Below the pieces are notes generated by a model that did not search any database, had not been told where the DNA came from, and saw only the letters and a list, made by a program, of their open reading frames with translations. 64,000 bases of DNA from Mesodorylaimus sp. YZB2_4 (Eukaryota > Nematoda > Enoplea > Dorylaimida > Dorylaimidae). How positions within the stretch are numbered: the first letter of the stretch is position 1; the number at the start of each line of letters is the position of its first letter. This document shows positions 35,588 to 47,220 of this stretch, piece after piece. The position numbers and the translations under genes are program-made. Location: NCBI GenBank assembly GCA_030248295.1, contig JASANH010001455.1, forward strand, positions 248,001-312,000, given 5' to 3'.

Positions 35588-37222
35588 ATGCTCAGCATGG
35601 CCGCCACCACGTCGGCGGAATTGTTGGGTTTTGTATCGCCTACGGCCGCCACGATCGCTTGGAATAATACGAAAGTCAAACGCTTTCCGCTGGAAGAGCC
35701 AGACAATCTGCCCTTCGTCACATTGAAGGCCGCTGCTCTGGGAGGTCTGGTCGTGTGGACAGTGATCGCCAATGTGCTCGTATTCGTGGTGCTCTACAAG
35801 AACCCCCGTCTACAAACCGTGCCCAACTTTTTGGTCGGCAATTTGGCATTTAGTGATTTATGCTTAGGCCTAGTCGTCTTGCCCTTGTCCGCCGTCTACG
35901 CAGTTACCTTGCATTGGTCGTTTGGAAGAACAATGTGCGAAATATGGTTGTCCTTGGACGTGTTGTGTTCCACAGCCTCCATATGGAACTTATCGATTAT
36001 CGGCTTGGATCGATATTGGGCCATCACAGCGCCTATAACCTACATGACTAAACGAACTATGCGTTCGGCCGTCATCATGATCGCTGGTGTCTGGGCATTG
36101 TCCATGCTCATCTCAGTGGCACCATTTTTTGGTTGGAGGAATTCGTCGGAGAAAGGCAATTATGTATTTAGCAATGACACCTCTAGTTATCAGTGCGTAT
36201 TTCTCGATCTGCCCGCGTATAGCGTCTATTCAGCGACCGGCTCATTTTATATTCCATTGACTGTCATGTTTTTCGTCTACTTCCAAATTTATCGAGCTTT
36301 CGCCGAACATAAAGCCAGACATTTATACAGGCAGAAAGTACTGAAAAAACATATCGAATCGACGATATTGCATGAAATTTCGCACGTATTGCCAATGCCC
36401 ATGCCGAGATGTCCCGAACAATTCGGCAAGGACGACGAAGACGACGATGATGACTCCGAGGACGACTCGTACGACGAAGATGAGGAGGAGGAAGAGGAGG
36501 AGGAGGAGGCCGAGGGAGATGGCAATGAAGCCAATCACAACCAAAAAACCACTCATCGCGAACTCGGCTCGATTATCACAGCCTCCACTATCGTCGAAAG
36601 AACATATTCGGCATCATTGAGCAGTGCTAAAACATCAATTCAAAATGGAGAAAGACAACCTTTGCGAAAAGCGGCCACTCGTCGATCACTGAGGCGTAAA
36701 TCGAGTTCGCGAGACAACGTTGGTGGTCCGCATCGACCAGTGTCCACTTCGGCTGATTCGGCTAATCATAATCAATTGGAAAATAGAGATAAATCTTTCA
36801 CTTACACCACCTTATCACCCAACAATAACCCTCGACGTCCTCTGATAGCTGATCGGAATAAAATAAATCAGCATCAACAAGTAAAGAGACGAGAAATTGG
36901 CCCAGTTACCAAAAAACAACCAGCTGCCATATCGGCAGCAAAGGAGAAACGTGGCGTCAAAGTGCTGGGGATTATTCTTGGTTGCTTCGCTGTATGTTGG
37001 ACACCATTTTTTGTAATGTATTCTATAACTGGCCTGTGCCAAGAATGTCGTCCGAATGCGCACGTGGAACAATTTATCACCTGGTTGGGTTATTCGAACA
37101 GTGCTATGAATCCAATTATTTATACCGTTTTTAATAGAGATTATCAAACTGCACTGAAACGACTCTTTACTGGAGCCACTGCTGGTGCGGTTGGAAAGAA
37201 ACGAAAAGCGCAAGCTGTTTGA
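35588..37222 (+). CDS. Intronless biogenic-amine-type GPCR
   Basis: A 544-residue seven-helix receptor in one exon. It shows the class A aminergic signature: TM2 NLAFSDLCLGLVVLPLSA, TM3 Asp in LSLDVLCSTASIWNL, DRYWAI, TM6 FAVCWTPFFVMYS, TM7 LGYSNSAMNPIIYTVFN and a helix-8 RDYQTALKRLF. It resembles octopamine/tyramine, dopamine and serotonin receptors. The ligand cannot be set by eye. The third intracellular loop is very long (about residues 240-455) and contains an uninterrupted acidic run of Asp then Glu near residues 280-312, encoded by GAC/GAG-rich sequence. A second in-frame ATG lies three codons downstream. Confidence 0.92.
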   Translation: MLSMAATTSAELLGFVSPTAATIAWNNTKVKRFPLEEPDNLPFVTLKAAALGGLVVWTVIANVLVFVVLYKNPRLQTVPNFLVGNLAFSDLCLGLVVLPLSAVYAVTLHWSFGRTMCEIWLSLDVLCSTASIWNLSIIGLDRYWAITAPITYMTKRTMRSAVIMIAGVWALSMLISVAPFFGWRNSSEKGNYVFSNDTSSYQCVFLDLPAYSVYSATGSFYIPLTVMFFVYFQIYRAFAEHKARHLYRQKVLKKHIESTILHEISHVLPMPMPRCPEQFGKDDEDDDDDSEDDSYDEDEEEEEEEEEAEGDGNEANHNQKTTHRELGSIITASTIVERTYSASLSSAKTSIQNGERQPLRKAATRRSLRRKSSSRDNVGGPHRPVSTSADSANHNQLENRDKSFTYTTLSPNNNPRRPLIADRNKINQHQQVKRREIGPVTKKQPAAISAAKEKRGVKVLGIILGCFAVCWTPFFVMYSITGLCQECRPNAHVEQFITWLGYSNSAMNPIIYTVFNRDYQTALKRLFTGATAGAVGKKRKAQAV

Positions 37223-40200
37223 AAAAATTCCTGTACATATCTTGTAAAAAATGCTTTTTTCATTTCATGTCGGAAATGCCATTTATTGTGTCAACAGGTT
37301 TCGGGTATTTAATCAATGACGTTAGCTGGTCACGCTATTTCTGTTTTAATTTTCTCGTATCGAGATGGACGAAGCTTGACAGTGATAACAAGTTGAAGGC
37401 ATTTAGGTCCTGTTTTGTGGGTAGAGCTTCAAGGAAGTGCTGATGTGTAGAGGAAGTTAGAGGCCGTTGTTAGCTCACGCCGTCAGTTCAGACAGGATGC
37501 TGTATACCTCAGGGGCGAAACGACTCTTATCACGTGAGAATAGATATGCCCAATTAAGTTTGAAAAGTGTACTAGGCCTTGCCTTGTTAGGTGGAGACTG
37601 ATGGTACATCTGGCCCACCTACTTCAGTGCCCCTTTGTGGACACCTGCCTGGTGATAGAAAACGCGAGTCATACGATTATTTTTAGGCGCGCCTGTACGG
37701 TCCGTTAGAAAATGGTCAGATGGTTCGTGCTTTTATGCGTGCGACCTTTTCAGCGCTAAAATTTTCCTGGATTACATTCTTCAGGGGGCCTGATAAGAGG
37801 TGCTGACATTAGTGAAGAAAGAGTGCCTAACCTTTTTAAAACCTACATAATGCCAAGACGTGACTAAAATAGGGCTGATGAAGGTTTGAAAAGGTGATGA
37901 AAAATGTCCATTTGTGCAGACACGCATGTAATTCAAGTATTTCTGTTCAATAGGCTCGAGTTTAGAAATTATCTTAGCATTTTCTGACAGACGAAGGAGT
38001 CCGCCATTAATTCTAATCCTTCTTGAGAATTACACTACCCTAATTAGGCCCCTCTAAAACACCCGCTTTTTTAAGACTGTTCCAAAATGTCTCGCCCTTC
38101 TTCAAAGGGACAGAATGCGCACACATGTGACAAGTTTTTGTCAGCTATGAGCAGCTCGAAGAATGACAATATTTGTCAGCCTGCTCGTGGGAAGGCACTT
38201 GGGTATTGAAGCCCTGTACTGTACGCATACACCTTCCCCCAAACGTGACAGGCAGAGGGAGCTTGGGCTGACCATGACAAGACAGCATGGAAATGGTGTA
38301 CCCATCAGAATCGATGTCTTATCTCAAGGGTTTTTAAATAAGACGTCTGTCTAGCGAACAAGTTTCCATGCGGGGATGATAGGAATGACGTTTGTTATAG
38401 CAACGGAAAAACTCCTCGCCTATCCAACGCGGACTAAACGATAAAGCCCAACGACAGACATTGCTGGGCATCGATTTCGTGTGATGCAATCTATAGTAGC
38501 AATAATTGACAGCTAACTAGCGTTTCTCAAATTCTAGGCTATGCATTTTTCTGTTTTGCACATTCCGATCTGTTTTTCTTCCTTAAATAATCCTTCATTT
38601 GATGCGGCATTCTGACTTTCATGCGCTCTCTCATCGTCACCACTCATAATTATGCTTTATTTTTATCGCCGTTGTGTTTCCTGTGAGCTGGTGTCTTTGA
38701 CTCCTGTTTCTTCACTATCTAGGCAATATGCAGGGGCGTCTTCGACTGGAGCCCATGATCCCCTGGTTCAGAAAACAGATGCACTATGAACTGCAGGGGT
38801 AGCAGAACCCAATAAAAACAGAGGTGGGACGTGCAGCAGAGTTCAATTCTTGATTATTGGTGAAGAAAATTTGAAGAAAAGGGATTAGGATGGCCATCTT
38901 ATTGCACATTCTATCAGAAAGAGTACCATCAGAAAGAACAACCGCTGGCATGCTCTATCATGCAGTTTCACATGGCTTTAGCGTTTTACAGTTCAAACTA
39001 TAGACACTGGGTGGAAAAAATGAGTCAGGTACGTAGCGCTGCCGCCTACTGTAGGTCTATTTTTACGTGTTTACCTATTAATTCGACGACAACAACATCC
39101 AGGGGACATCGAGAATCGATTTGTATTCCATCGAGCCTTCTAGAAGATTCAGGAGAACCAGAAAGAACAAAGAAGACCGGTGATATCCTTGTGATATGCA
39201 AATTGATTTATCTGGGGTGGATAAAGGCGTATCTGCATCTTTCTTGGTCAAGTTGTGCCGGTGGCTTTGCGGCGTGGTTGATATTGAACCCCGGGTCGGA
39301 TCCCCCTCCTGATCAAATCAGCTACAATACAGGAGTCCGCTGTTTCAGGTGACGTTTTTGATCGATATCTCTCCCACCGACCAATGTTTCGTCAAGTCCC
39401 ATCGTAGGGTTTTAGGGGCTTTGTGCAGGATAATGGTAGGCCCAAAAATACTCGAGATGATAAGTAGTTCAGAAATGGCGCTGAAAATTCCTCCCAGATA
39501 TATTGTATAGTAGACTTCGAAACTAGTCTTACATTGCTTATAACTCTACGAATAGGGTGTCTTCTGTCGTTTGCTCTCACGATCAGTATCACTCGCAGCT
39601 CTGGTAATGCCAGTGCTAATTGTTGCTAGAAATCGTAATCAGCGACTACGTTCATCGTGCATGCACTTGGTTTAACATACAGTGGATCCAATCCATCTTC
39701 AGATACGATTCTTGCCCGCCAAGGCTACAGATAGTCTACTGCAGGCAAATGCTATCCCTTTGGATTCGGACTGCACTAGTCACAGCAACCGACAAAGGGA
39801 CCCATCAAGTTTTCCACCCTCCGCCCCCCCCCCCCCCCCCGCCCATCGCTTAGCGTCATTAACCTATAAATGGTGTACCTGTTCATTCATGACCAGTGTA
39901 TAAGTACCCGTCTCTCGAATACCTGAACGTATAGTACAGTAGACAGTATTCTCTTCCGAGTGTCATTGAAATTTGTATCCAGCCAGGATACGGTATTTAA
40001 TGGTACTGTATATATTGGATGATCAATTGTACGCCAGCGGTGCAGCAGTGTCAGATCACAAGGATACTCTAACACGCATCCACTACCTACCTCCTGCCAG
40101 GTTACCGCCCCCTGAGTCTAGGCGCCTGACTCCCGTCGGACGAATCCTCGCGGCGCGTAGGTGGTGCCACGAGGAGCTTACGCATACCGCTAAAACTCGG

Positions 40201-40545
40201 CGCATGCTCACCGCAGCAGTCTTAGATTTCTAGTAGTCTGAGACTGGTGATACATCCACCGGACTGGACTGGCTGGGGTGTCACTTATGCCTATCGATGG
40301 GCACACCGTCGGCTCACGAGCACGTGTTACAATACGCTGTACTGTGTGTGCGCAATGAATATGTGTTATAGAATGCATATGCACAACACCCCTCCCACCT
40401 AGCCAAAAAGCAGGCGCTGCATCTATGCATTCAAAATATCAGTTCTTCTGAACACGGACTATGGCCCTCGTTCAACAAAGTTGGTTGTCGCTAATAGTAA
40501 GTTATCCAAGAATAGCGATTATACCTGACACGGAGCATTGGCCAC
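37223..40545. other. Long intergenic stretch, no gene seen
   Basis: Contains a C run at 39824-39840. Open frames here (for example 38960-39352) have no motif or splice support. Confidence 0.4.
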
Positions 40546-41355
40546 AGAGTCATACCCTCACGACCAAAGGATGTAGGCCAATTGCGTCGTTCCCAGTTGC
40601 ACTTTTCCCAATTGCGCTGTTTCAGTGGCGCCGATCCCATTGCGCCATTCCCCGACTGCGCCATCAGCAAGTTCCGCCGCTCTCACTTGCGCTGTGCCCC
40701 AGATGCGCCATTTGCACTTGCGCTATTTCCATTAGCGCGATTTCGGCGAACCTGTTTCAAACTAGATTGGCAGGTAATAAACCTGATATCAGTGAGGCGA
40801 AGGCATCCTGGGCTCGCACGATGGCAGGTGGGCTTTGCACGCTGTCGGTGCTCGATAGCTGAGACTTCCCCTCGTTTGGCTCTGATCTCTCCACTTAAAG
40901 CACCTCGACGGTACTGGGTGCCACCCATGGCCTGGCGTGCAAGGTCAGCGAGTTTGTCTACAACTTAGCCAGGTCGCAGACTGAGCCCCTTCAGTGGGAA
41001 TAGAACCCAGGACGCCTCCAGCCTCCAAAGCAATATGGCGGGGGCGAATGCCGAACCACCTTGGCCGCCTTCATTGTTGTACGTCAGATCCTAGTCTTTC
41101 TGGTTTCAGTTGCATAGGGGTTTTTGTTTGACACTTTTTTGCACGTTTGTTCAAAGACAATTAATAACAAGGACCAACTGCCTACTGTATGGTAAACCTA
41201 GGCGCATATGGGAATGGTGCATGTGGGATCCAGCGCAATTGAGCAATGTCGCAATTGGGAACAGCGCAAATGGGGCACAACGGATATGGGAATGGCGCAA
41301 ATGGGACACGGCGCAATTGCGAATGGCGCAACTGGCTACATCCCCGATCGAGGGA
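40546..41355. mobile_element. Foldback element with repeat-built arms around a SINE
   Basis: The left arm (40566-40760) and the reverse complement of the right arm (41190-41345) both begin GGATGTAG(G)CCA.TTGCG. Both continue as degenerate ~18-20 bp units of the type CCCAATTGCGC / CCATTTGCGCCATT. The design, arms made of short GC-box units, is like the MULE-like element at 5363. The spacer is occupied by SINE copy A3. The exact ends are uncertain and no target duplication was found. Confidence 0.7.
40796..41071 (-). repeat. SINE family A, copy A3, inside a foldback spacer
   Basis: On the minus strand the tRNA-like head reads CCAAGGTGGTTCGGCATTCG with CCATATTGCTTTGGAGGC and a B box GGGTTCTATTCCC. 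The core GCACGCCAGGCCATGGG and the AGAGATCAGAGCCAAACGAG block follow. The 3' third is missing. Confidence 0.8.
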
Positions 41356-41810
41356 GTAAGAGTTATATCATTTATTGGCCAATTCGACACAGAGAACACG
41401 ATGCACGGCTTGTCTGCACACTGTACCTACAGCATACTCCAACCCAGAAACGAACACAAAGTGCAAAGCAGAATGTCCAGAAGGAAGAATGAAAACAGAG
41501 TGCGACTTGGCTAACAAGTAAAATGCAGTGTTTTGATTTTTAAAGGTCAAAGAATCTTTGTCAGAGCTACATCGCGTGCAAGAAAACCCAGCCAATCAAC
41601 GAACGGGCCTAACATCACTATAACATCCAGTAAGCACTATACCCTTATTATTTGAGCCTACGGGTGATTCGAGAGCGAATCAAATCGGAATCCTACCCTC
41701 ATTGAAAACGCCGTTTAAAACCACCTACGGTTTGCCAGCCTGACCCTGCCATGTCCTATTCTAGAAGTAGTTTACGCTGAATCAAGCTGCCTTTCTCTCT
41801 CTAGAATACC

Positions 41811-42839
41811 CTACAAACCTACGATCTCGGTGCGTCGATGATTCGCGCTCGACACCTGCTGATTGCCCCTACTGATTACGATGGATGCCACTTGATTCGA
41901 CGGCTTGTTCCAAACATTTTTCATCGTATGAGAAGCAGCGCTACGAATCTCCTTATTCCGAAATAGGAGCAGTGTCGTGTTGAGGAACAGGTCGATGGTC
42001 ATCAGCACGCCTCCGTAGGCAGCTATTCGTTTGCCATGCTGAATGATAATGCTGGCCAAGAAGTACAGCAGCTTGGTGGTGAGTGATAAGAAGACGTGCA
42101 TGATGACTTGGTTGCGCAAGTAGGGTATCAGGGCCATCTGCCTGCTCATGCTGGCCTGCTCAGCTTGCGACATGCTCTCTCGGCTGGCTCGGCCCAGGCG
42201 GACACGAATGTAGACGGCCAGCACGGCGTAGAATGCCACGACGGCAAAGATCAAGAGGAAATCGATGACTCGGAACATCTGATTGCTCAATTCGCTGATG
42301 GCACTGTACGTGTTCACACACGATACCACTTGGCCCAACGTGATGCCCATGAAGGCTGGTGTGTTCATGACCAGGATCGATAGCACATAACAGCCGATGC
42401 AGATCTGACACGCCGACCTCACCTTAAAGCTTCTGTACTTGGCGATGTAAGCTAAAGCTGCCACACGATCGCAGACTAGCAACAGCAGCAAGCTCGCTTC
42501 CAATCCTTGGCCGTGAAGGAGCCAGAAATGAATCACATTGCAGACATAGCGCTGTTGGAAAATAGAGACCAGTCCGACTGTGCGCAGTGACCTTTGGACT
42601 CCGACCACGAACAGTTGGGCCGATGACAAAGCGCGGCCAAAGGATAAGAAGCCGATGATGACGAAGAAACGTGTCCGCAGTGTCTTGGTCTTGTAGATGG
42701 TCAGTGCGATGACCAGGTTGCTGAATGTGCAATAGACACCGCACAGAAGGGTGTAGAAGAAGATTAGTTGGACCCACAGTTCAATCTCCGTCAGTCCAAT
42801 GTCGACTGTGAGTGGACCAGAGATGGTGGTGTTGTTCAT
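41811..42839 (-). CDS. Nematode chemoreceptor-like GPCR (srsx-like), copy 1
   Basis: 342 residues in a single exon, with seven hydrophobic helices. N-glycosylation sites at the N-terminus (MNNTTISG), helix 1 CGVYCTFSNLVIALTIY, helix 3 ending LLLLLVCDRVAALAYIAKY (a DRY-like CDR with the typical following Tyr) and helix 7 LNTTLLLFRNKEIR. This layout fits the nematode serpentine receptor srsx class (family resemblance by eye). Residues 1-320 are nearly identical to the gene at 52994-53998. The last ~20 residues differ because homology ends before the stop. Confidence 0.85.
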   Translation of the reverse strand: MNNTTISGPLTVDIGLTEIELWVQLIFFYTLLCGVYCTFSNLVIALTIYKTKTLRTRFFVIIGFLSFGRALSSAQLFVVGVQRSLRTVGLVSIFQQRYVCNVIHFWLLHGQGLEASLLLLLVCDRVAALAYIAKYRSFKVRSACQICIGCYVLSILVMNTPAFMGITLGQVVSCVNTYSAISELSNQMFRVIDFLLIFAVVAFYAVLAVYIRVRLGRASRESMSQAEQASMSRQMALIPYLRNQVIMHVFLSLTTKLLYFLASIIIQHGKRIAAYGGVLMTIDLFLNTTLLLFRNKEIRSAASHTMKNVWNKPSNQVASIVISRGNQQVSSANHRRTEIVGL

Positions 42840-42996
42840 AGTGGCTGCCTAGAAATACTGTAGAAAGAGTGTTAGCATCCTTTTCATGGCTAGTTTTTCG
42901 GCGACTAGCAAACGAAGTAGTTCTCGTCTCCAGAGATTCTTTATTTTATTTAGTGCTGGGTTAGTACCTGTGGGACATAATTTAGACAAAGGTTTG

Positions 42997-43021
42997 TATG
43001 TGTGTGTGTGTGTGTGTGTGT
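42997..43021. repeat. (TG)n microsatellite
   Basis: About twelve TG repeats just upstream of the GPCR start, in its presumed promoter. Confidence 0.9.
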
Positions 43022-45486
43022 TGGGTCGGAATATCACCTGGTGCAACTGCCTTGGTCAGGCAGAAATGGCTAGACATTTGCAGTCATAATTTCGCATGCA
43101 CACTTGAGTTAGTTAGTTTCAGAAGGAGCTAATGATGGAGCTGTCACAGATTCGCATTTAGAAACTTACGTTTCGTTGCTATGAAACAGCTACTGCAAAA
43201 CTTTTTTGGCTGTTCACTAGTGACCCGGGTTTTTTCTGAGCGCGAGGCAACGAACATGAGGCGGTGGTTCACTTTAGGCCCCCCTCTTTAATGCAAAGGA
43301 ATGTTACCTAACGTTGCAGCACAGAGAGCGGGTAGGCTGTCCGAAGGTAGACAGGTCTACCAGTGCACTGTGGCATATGCGCTGCCGCTATTGAGAGGCC
43401 CGCGCACCAATTGGTGTGTGTATCCCTTCGCCATTTGGCCCGCCCTGGCCCTGAATAAATGAATTGAGAGAATCCTCTTTCACGCGCTACAGGCGGCTGC
43501 TCAGATTCCTTTCTGCCTTCTGTTTATCAAGTCTTTTAAGGGTAGGCTGCATCGCAACCTAATCCTTCGTCTAGCACTCTCCAAATGGCTGAAATTACCG
43601 ACTTGCACTCGATGACCGACACTATTCGCCAAATTCTGCTGGACACGAAGTCATTAGCTGTTTTCCTTGTATTTTCCTGTGCTGATTGAATACAATATGT
43701 ACTGTATTTTGATGTTTAAAATGAGTGATTAGACGCTATTCTCTAGGCAGGCAGGCTTACCATGGATATCACTGCACTATTGAGAGGGTCCGTAACGTTG
43801 TAGCAAGATAAAAGATCTGAATCTAACAATTAGCAGAAGCATCCTCATTTGTATCCACCAGGGATAAGAGTATGCTCAGCAGTATGCATTTTTGTTGCCC
43901 AGCAGCAAAAGCGCCTATTATTGGGCCAGCACTGCAGAATGGTCATCTAATGATTGGTAATTTCGTGCAGACACTTACAATAGACCATCATCCCAAGGGT
44001 AACTATAGTTCTACGAATTACGTTGTGGGTGTATGAAACTAAATTTTTGAGGTTTGACAGTTATTGATTCTCACCTTCAGGAAGAGTTAATCATTTTTAA
44101 AACTGATTGATATTAAATTCAACGAGAAATAGGATCCTCCTTTTTGATCGCTCCGACTGCAATATATGTGGCCTTATCAGACGCAAAAATCTTTGACCAA
44201 TTGTTATTAGGTACAAAAACTACATTGGGATCTTTGATAAAAGCAAGGAAAGGTAAGGATCTTCACACAAACAACGGCCATGATAAGCGCAGGACGTTAC
44301 TGTAGTGATATCGATTTCTCGTTCGATCAGGATCAGATGAGAAAATTAAGAGGTTTTCCTTTTAGCTATGAAAATAAAATTAAGATTGCATGAGTATGCT
44401 CAGATATTAATTAAGTCAAGGTCACTGAATTTGTAAGGAGAGAGCACAGACGAGCTAATGAGCTATTGACACAGACATCAGGACGGACGTACTTCTAAAA
44501 TCATATTCTTTTTGCAATGAAATAGAGATTTTTACGATTAGCAAAACAGAGCAAATAAGACAAGGGTGGCTGATTGGCTAGAACTGTCACAAACGGACGT
44601 TGTTGACGTGGAGCTCTTGCAATTTAGTTTGCAGGCCTGCCATCGTCGACCAATCCGCCCTGATGAGCTAGTAAGCTACTGATAGGCTGACAAGTATTTG
44701 AATCGTTGGTGGGAGAAAACTGGCGCAGAGGAAAATAATAAAACACGCGAAACGTCCTTTGATGGAGGCCGTAGGGAAACTGTGGCATGTCAACCAATCT
44801 TAGAGGTCGGAACCTACTGTAGTGCTCTGAGTTTTATGCCGAGTGCGTAAGCTCCCCGCGGTCTTGCCTACCAATGGTCAAATCTTTGACTCGGGGGGGG
44901 GGGGGGGGGGTACCATCCTAGAGGTTGGGATAGAGCTCAACACATACTGCAGACCTGTTTGAAATCCTACAGTGTATATCCACCTGTCCTTACTCGTAGC
45001 TCCTGAGATAACAAGTGTGGAATTACGGTATATAGCGTGCTCCTGATCGCCTAACAAGTCCTACAACAGTCAGGAATTTTGAATTTACAGTGGGTCCTCC
45101 ATAAAAACGGGTTTGTGGCTCCCCACATTCAAAGGAAACGAGGGAATCTACTAGGGTTCCGCAAATTCTGATGTATCTGGCGGTCGGCCCAGTGCAGCTA
45201 ATACAGGCACCTAACGGAAAAATCAAGCGGAATAGAACAAAACTAACAATGCTATGAAATAAAAGCTTTATTATCGCCACATTGACGCAGTACACGTCCT
45301 CTGAGTGTTGATTAATGTAATTTAACATTTTGAGCTTAGTACCTACTTGTCCCAGGTGTGAATGCTTGTTTTGGCCAGTGGGGAGGAAAATACAGCATGG
45401 ACGCCATACGCGCACAGATAGGTCGATCGATACTTCGAGTAAACCAGGGGAAGCTCAGGCAGAACAAGAAATTCTGGTTACTGCAG
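43022..45486. other. Intergenic, no gene seen
   Basis: A G run of 18 lies at 44893-44910. The rest is AT-rich without supported exons. Confidence 0.45.
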
Positions 45487-46415
45487 AGGATATTGACCTT
45501 TTAAGAGAGGGTTTCTGAAAGACTCGACCCGGTGCTGGCCAGTCGACTTTTTCGCCCCCTTTCTTATGTCTTATTTTCCTTGAAAGACAGATGCTCTAGC
45601 ACAGAATCAGACCGACACGTGGTGAAGAAGTGAAAAGGCTATAAATTTACTGTTGATTCCCAGTGTAAGCAGCCAAATCTGCTCTTGTGTCATAAGCGGC
45701 ACGTAGGCGGGAAATTCAAAAGGTGCATTCTGTGGGCACTCCTACCGAATTTGAGTTTTCTTCAATATCTTGGGCGAAATTCAATGAATTTTGACGTAAA
45801 AAAACCATTTGAAAGCTCTTTCCAGAGGTTACAAGATAGTCTATTACTGATCAGCGCGAGTAATCAACAGCCAGGATTATCGATCATGATTAGCTAAAAT
45901 TGGCGTAATGGGGCGCAGTTATCGACCGTGCGCGCAATAACTGTGGTCCATAGTGCGAAAATTCGGGTTGTTTTATGATGTAATGACACTAGGATACTAT
46001 TTCAATGAAAAAAACAGGGAGACTTGGCTTTTATAATTCACCCATAAATCGATTATGCGCCTGATCACGGCTGATCACGAACGGCTTTTTTAAATACCTC
46101 ATGAACGGTTACAGCTAAGCTAATTTTAAAAAAGATTTGGACTCCCTAGAATGTAGCCGCCATTCCTGTATTTTTAAAATTGTTCTAGGCCCAAAATTAA
46201 GCAAGTTATGATTTTTTGACCAAAAGGGACCATTTTTTACCTACAATGTGCCATATTTCCATGTATAGGCATTTTTAAAAAATTTACTTCGGTCAAGACC
46301 ATCAGTTTTGTGAGCACTTTCGATTGAGTACATAAAAAAGGAGGTCAAAAAAGCCGACTGGCCAAGTATATTTCATATGGGTCGAGTCTTTCAGAAACCT
46401 TCTCTTAAACGTTCG
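45487..46415. repeat. Inverted repeat pair, possible old foldback element
   Basis: 45490-45550 (AAGAGAGGGTTTCTGAAAGA, CTCGACCC, TGGCCAGTCGACTTTTT) matches the reverse complement of 46340-46412 (AAGAGAAGGTTTCTGAAAGA, CTCGACCC, TTGGCCAGTCGGCTTTTTT). The distance between arms is about 800 bases. No ends, target duplication or gene could be fixed. Confidence 0.6.
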
Positions 46416-47220
46416 CCAATCCCTTCGAAATCGAACTTCCCACGTTGGCTGCTTATGACAACAAAACTGCATACCAGAGCACATTGCAATATGCTTTTGG
46501 TCCGTTTTGGGCATTATTTTTAATTTTCTTCTGCGTAGTCTTTCTTTGCATATGTATTATTTGTGTCTCTCATCCCCTCCCTCAGTACATGCATCTTACG
46601 ATTAGGTGACGAGTAAACTATGATTTCAGCATGACTCAACCCCTGAAAGTTGGTCTTCATTGGCAGCACGAACTGTGGGCATAAATAACACAATTCCACT
46701 GTTAGGCCATGCGCACCAGATTGAATAGAATTTCCGAAAAGCCCATAGGAATTCACACTATAACTCAAAAAGAAGGGTGTTGCGTAGACCAACAAGAACA
46801 TTCAAGCTATTCATCAAAGCCTAATTAGTCAACCTTACTAGGAAAGAATCTACAATAACAGTACATTTAAATATTCGCAACTCTCACCTGGTCAAGAAAT
46901 TGAATTTATCAGATGGCAATTCCCAGGACCCAGAGCTATTAAGCCAGCAGACCCGACACGCCTGAAGTAGTCTACTTCGAAGTGTCGTGAATGAGGGACA
47001 GAAACACAAACCAGTTCGAACTCGATCCAGAAAAAAATTAATTTTTTTCAAATCGTAACTTCTCAGAAAAAAGTCGCAGTTGAGAGTGTAGAGGAAGACG
47101 CGGGCATTGTGCAGTGCGCTATGATTCAGAGCTTTGCTTTGCATTGTCATTTTGCATTGCTGATCAGACGCGGTCAGATACTCGTCTTCTCTCAATTCTC
47201 GTTGTCAGCTGATTTCAAAA
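46416..47220. other. Upstream region of the type II membrane protein gene
   Basis: No supported exon. No TATA box is evident near the start codon. Confidence 0.4.

Noticed and set aside
36289-36556. Minus-strand Ser-rich and hydrophobic frames
   Set aside because: They are antisense to the acidic run of the aminergic receptor.
38960-39352. 130-codon open frame on the plus strand
   Set aside because: No recognisable motif and no splice partners. Treated as chance.
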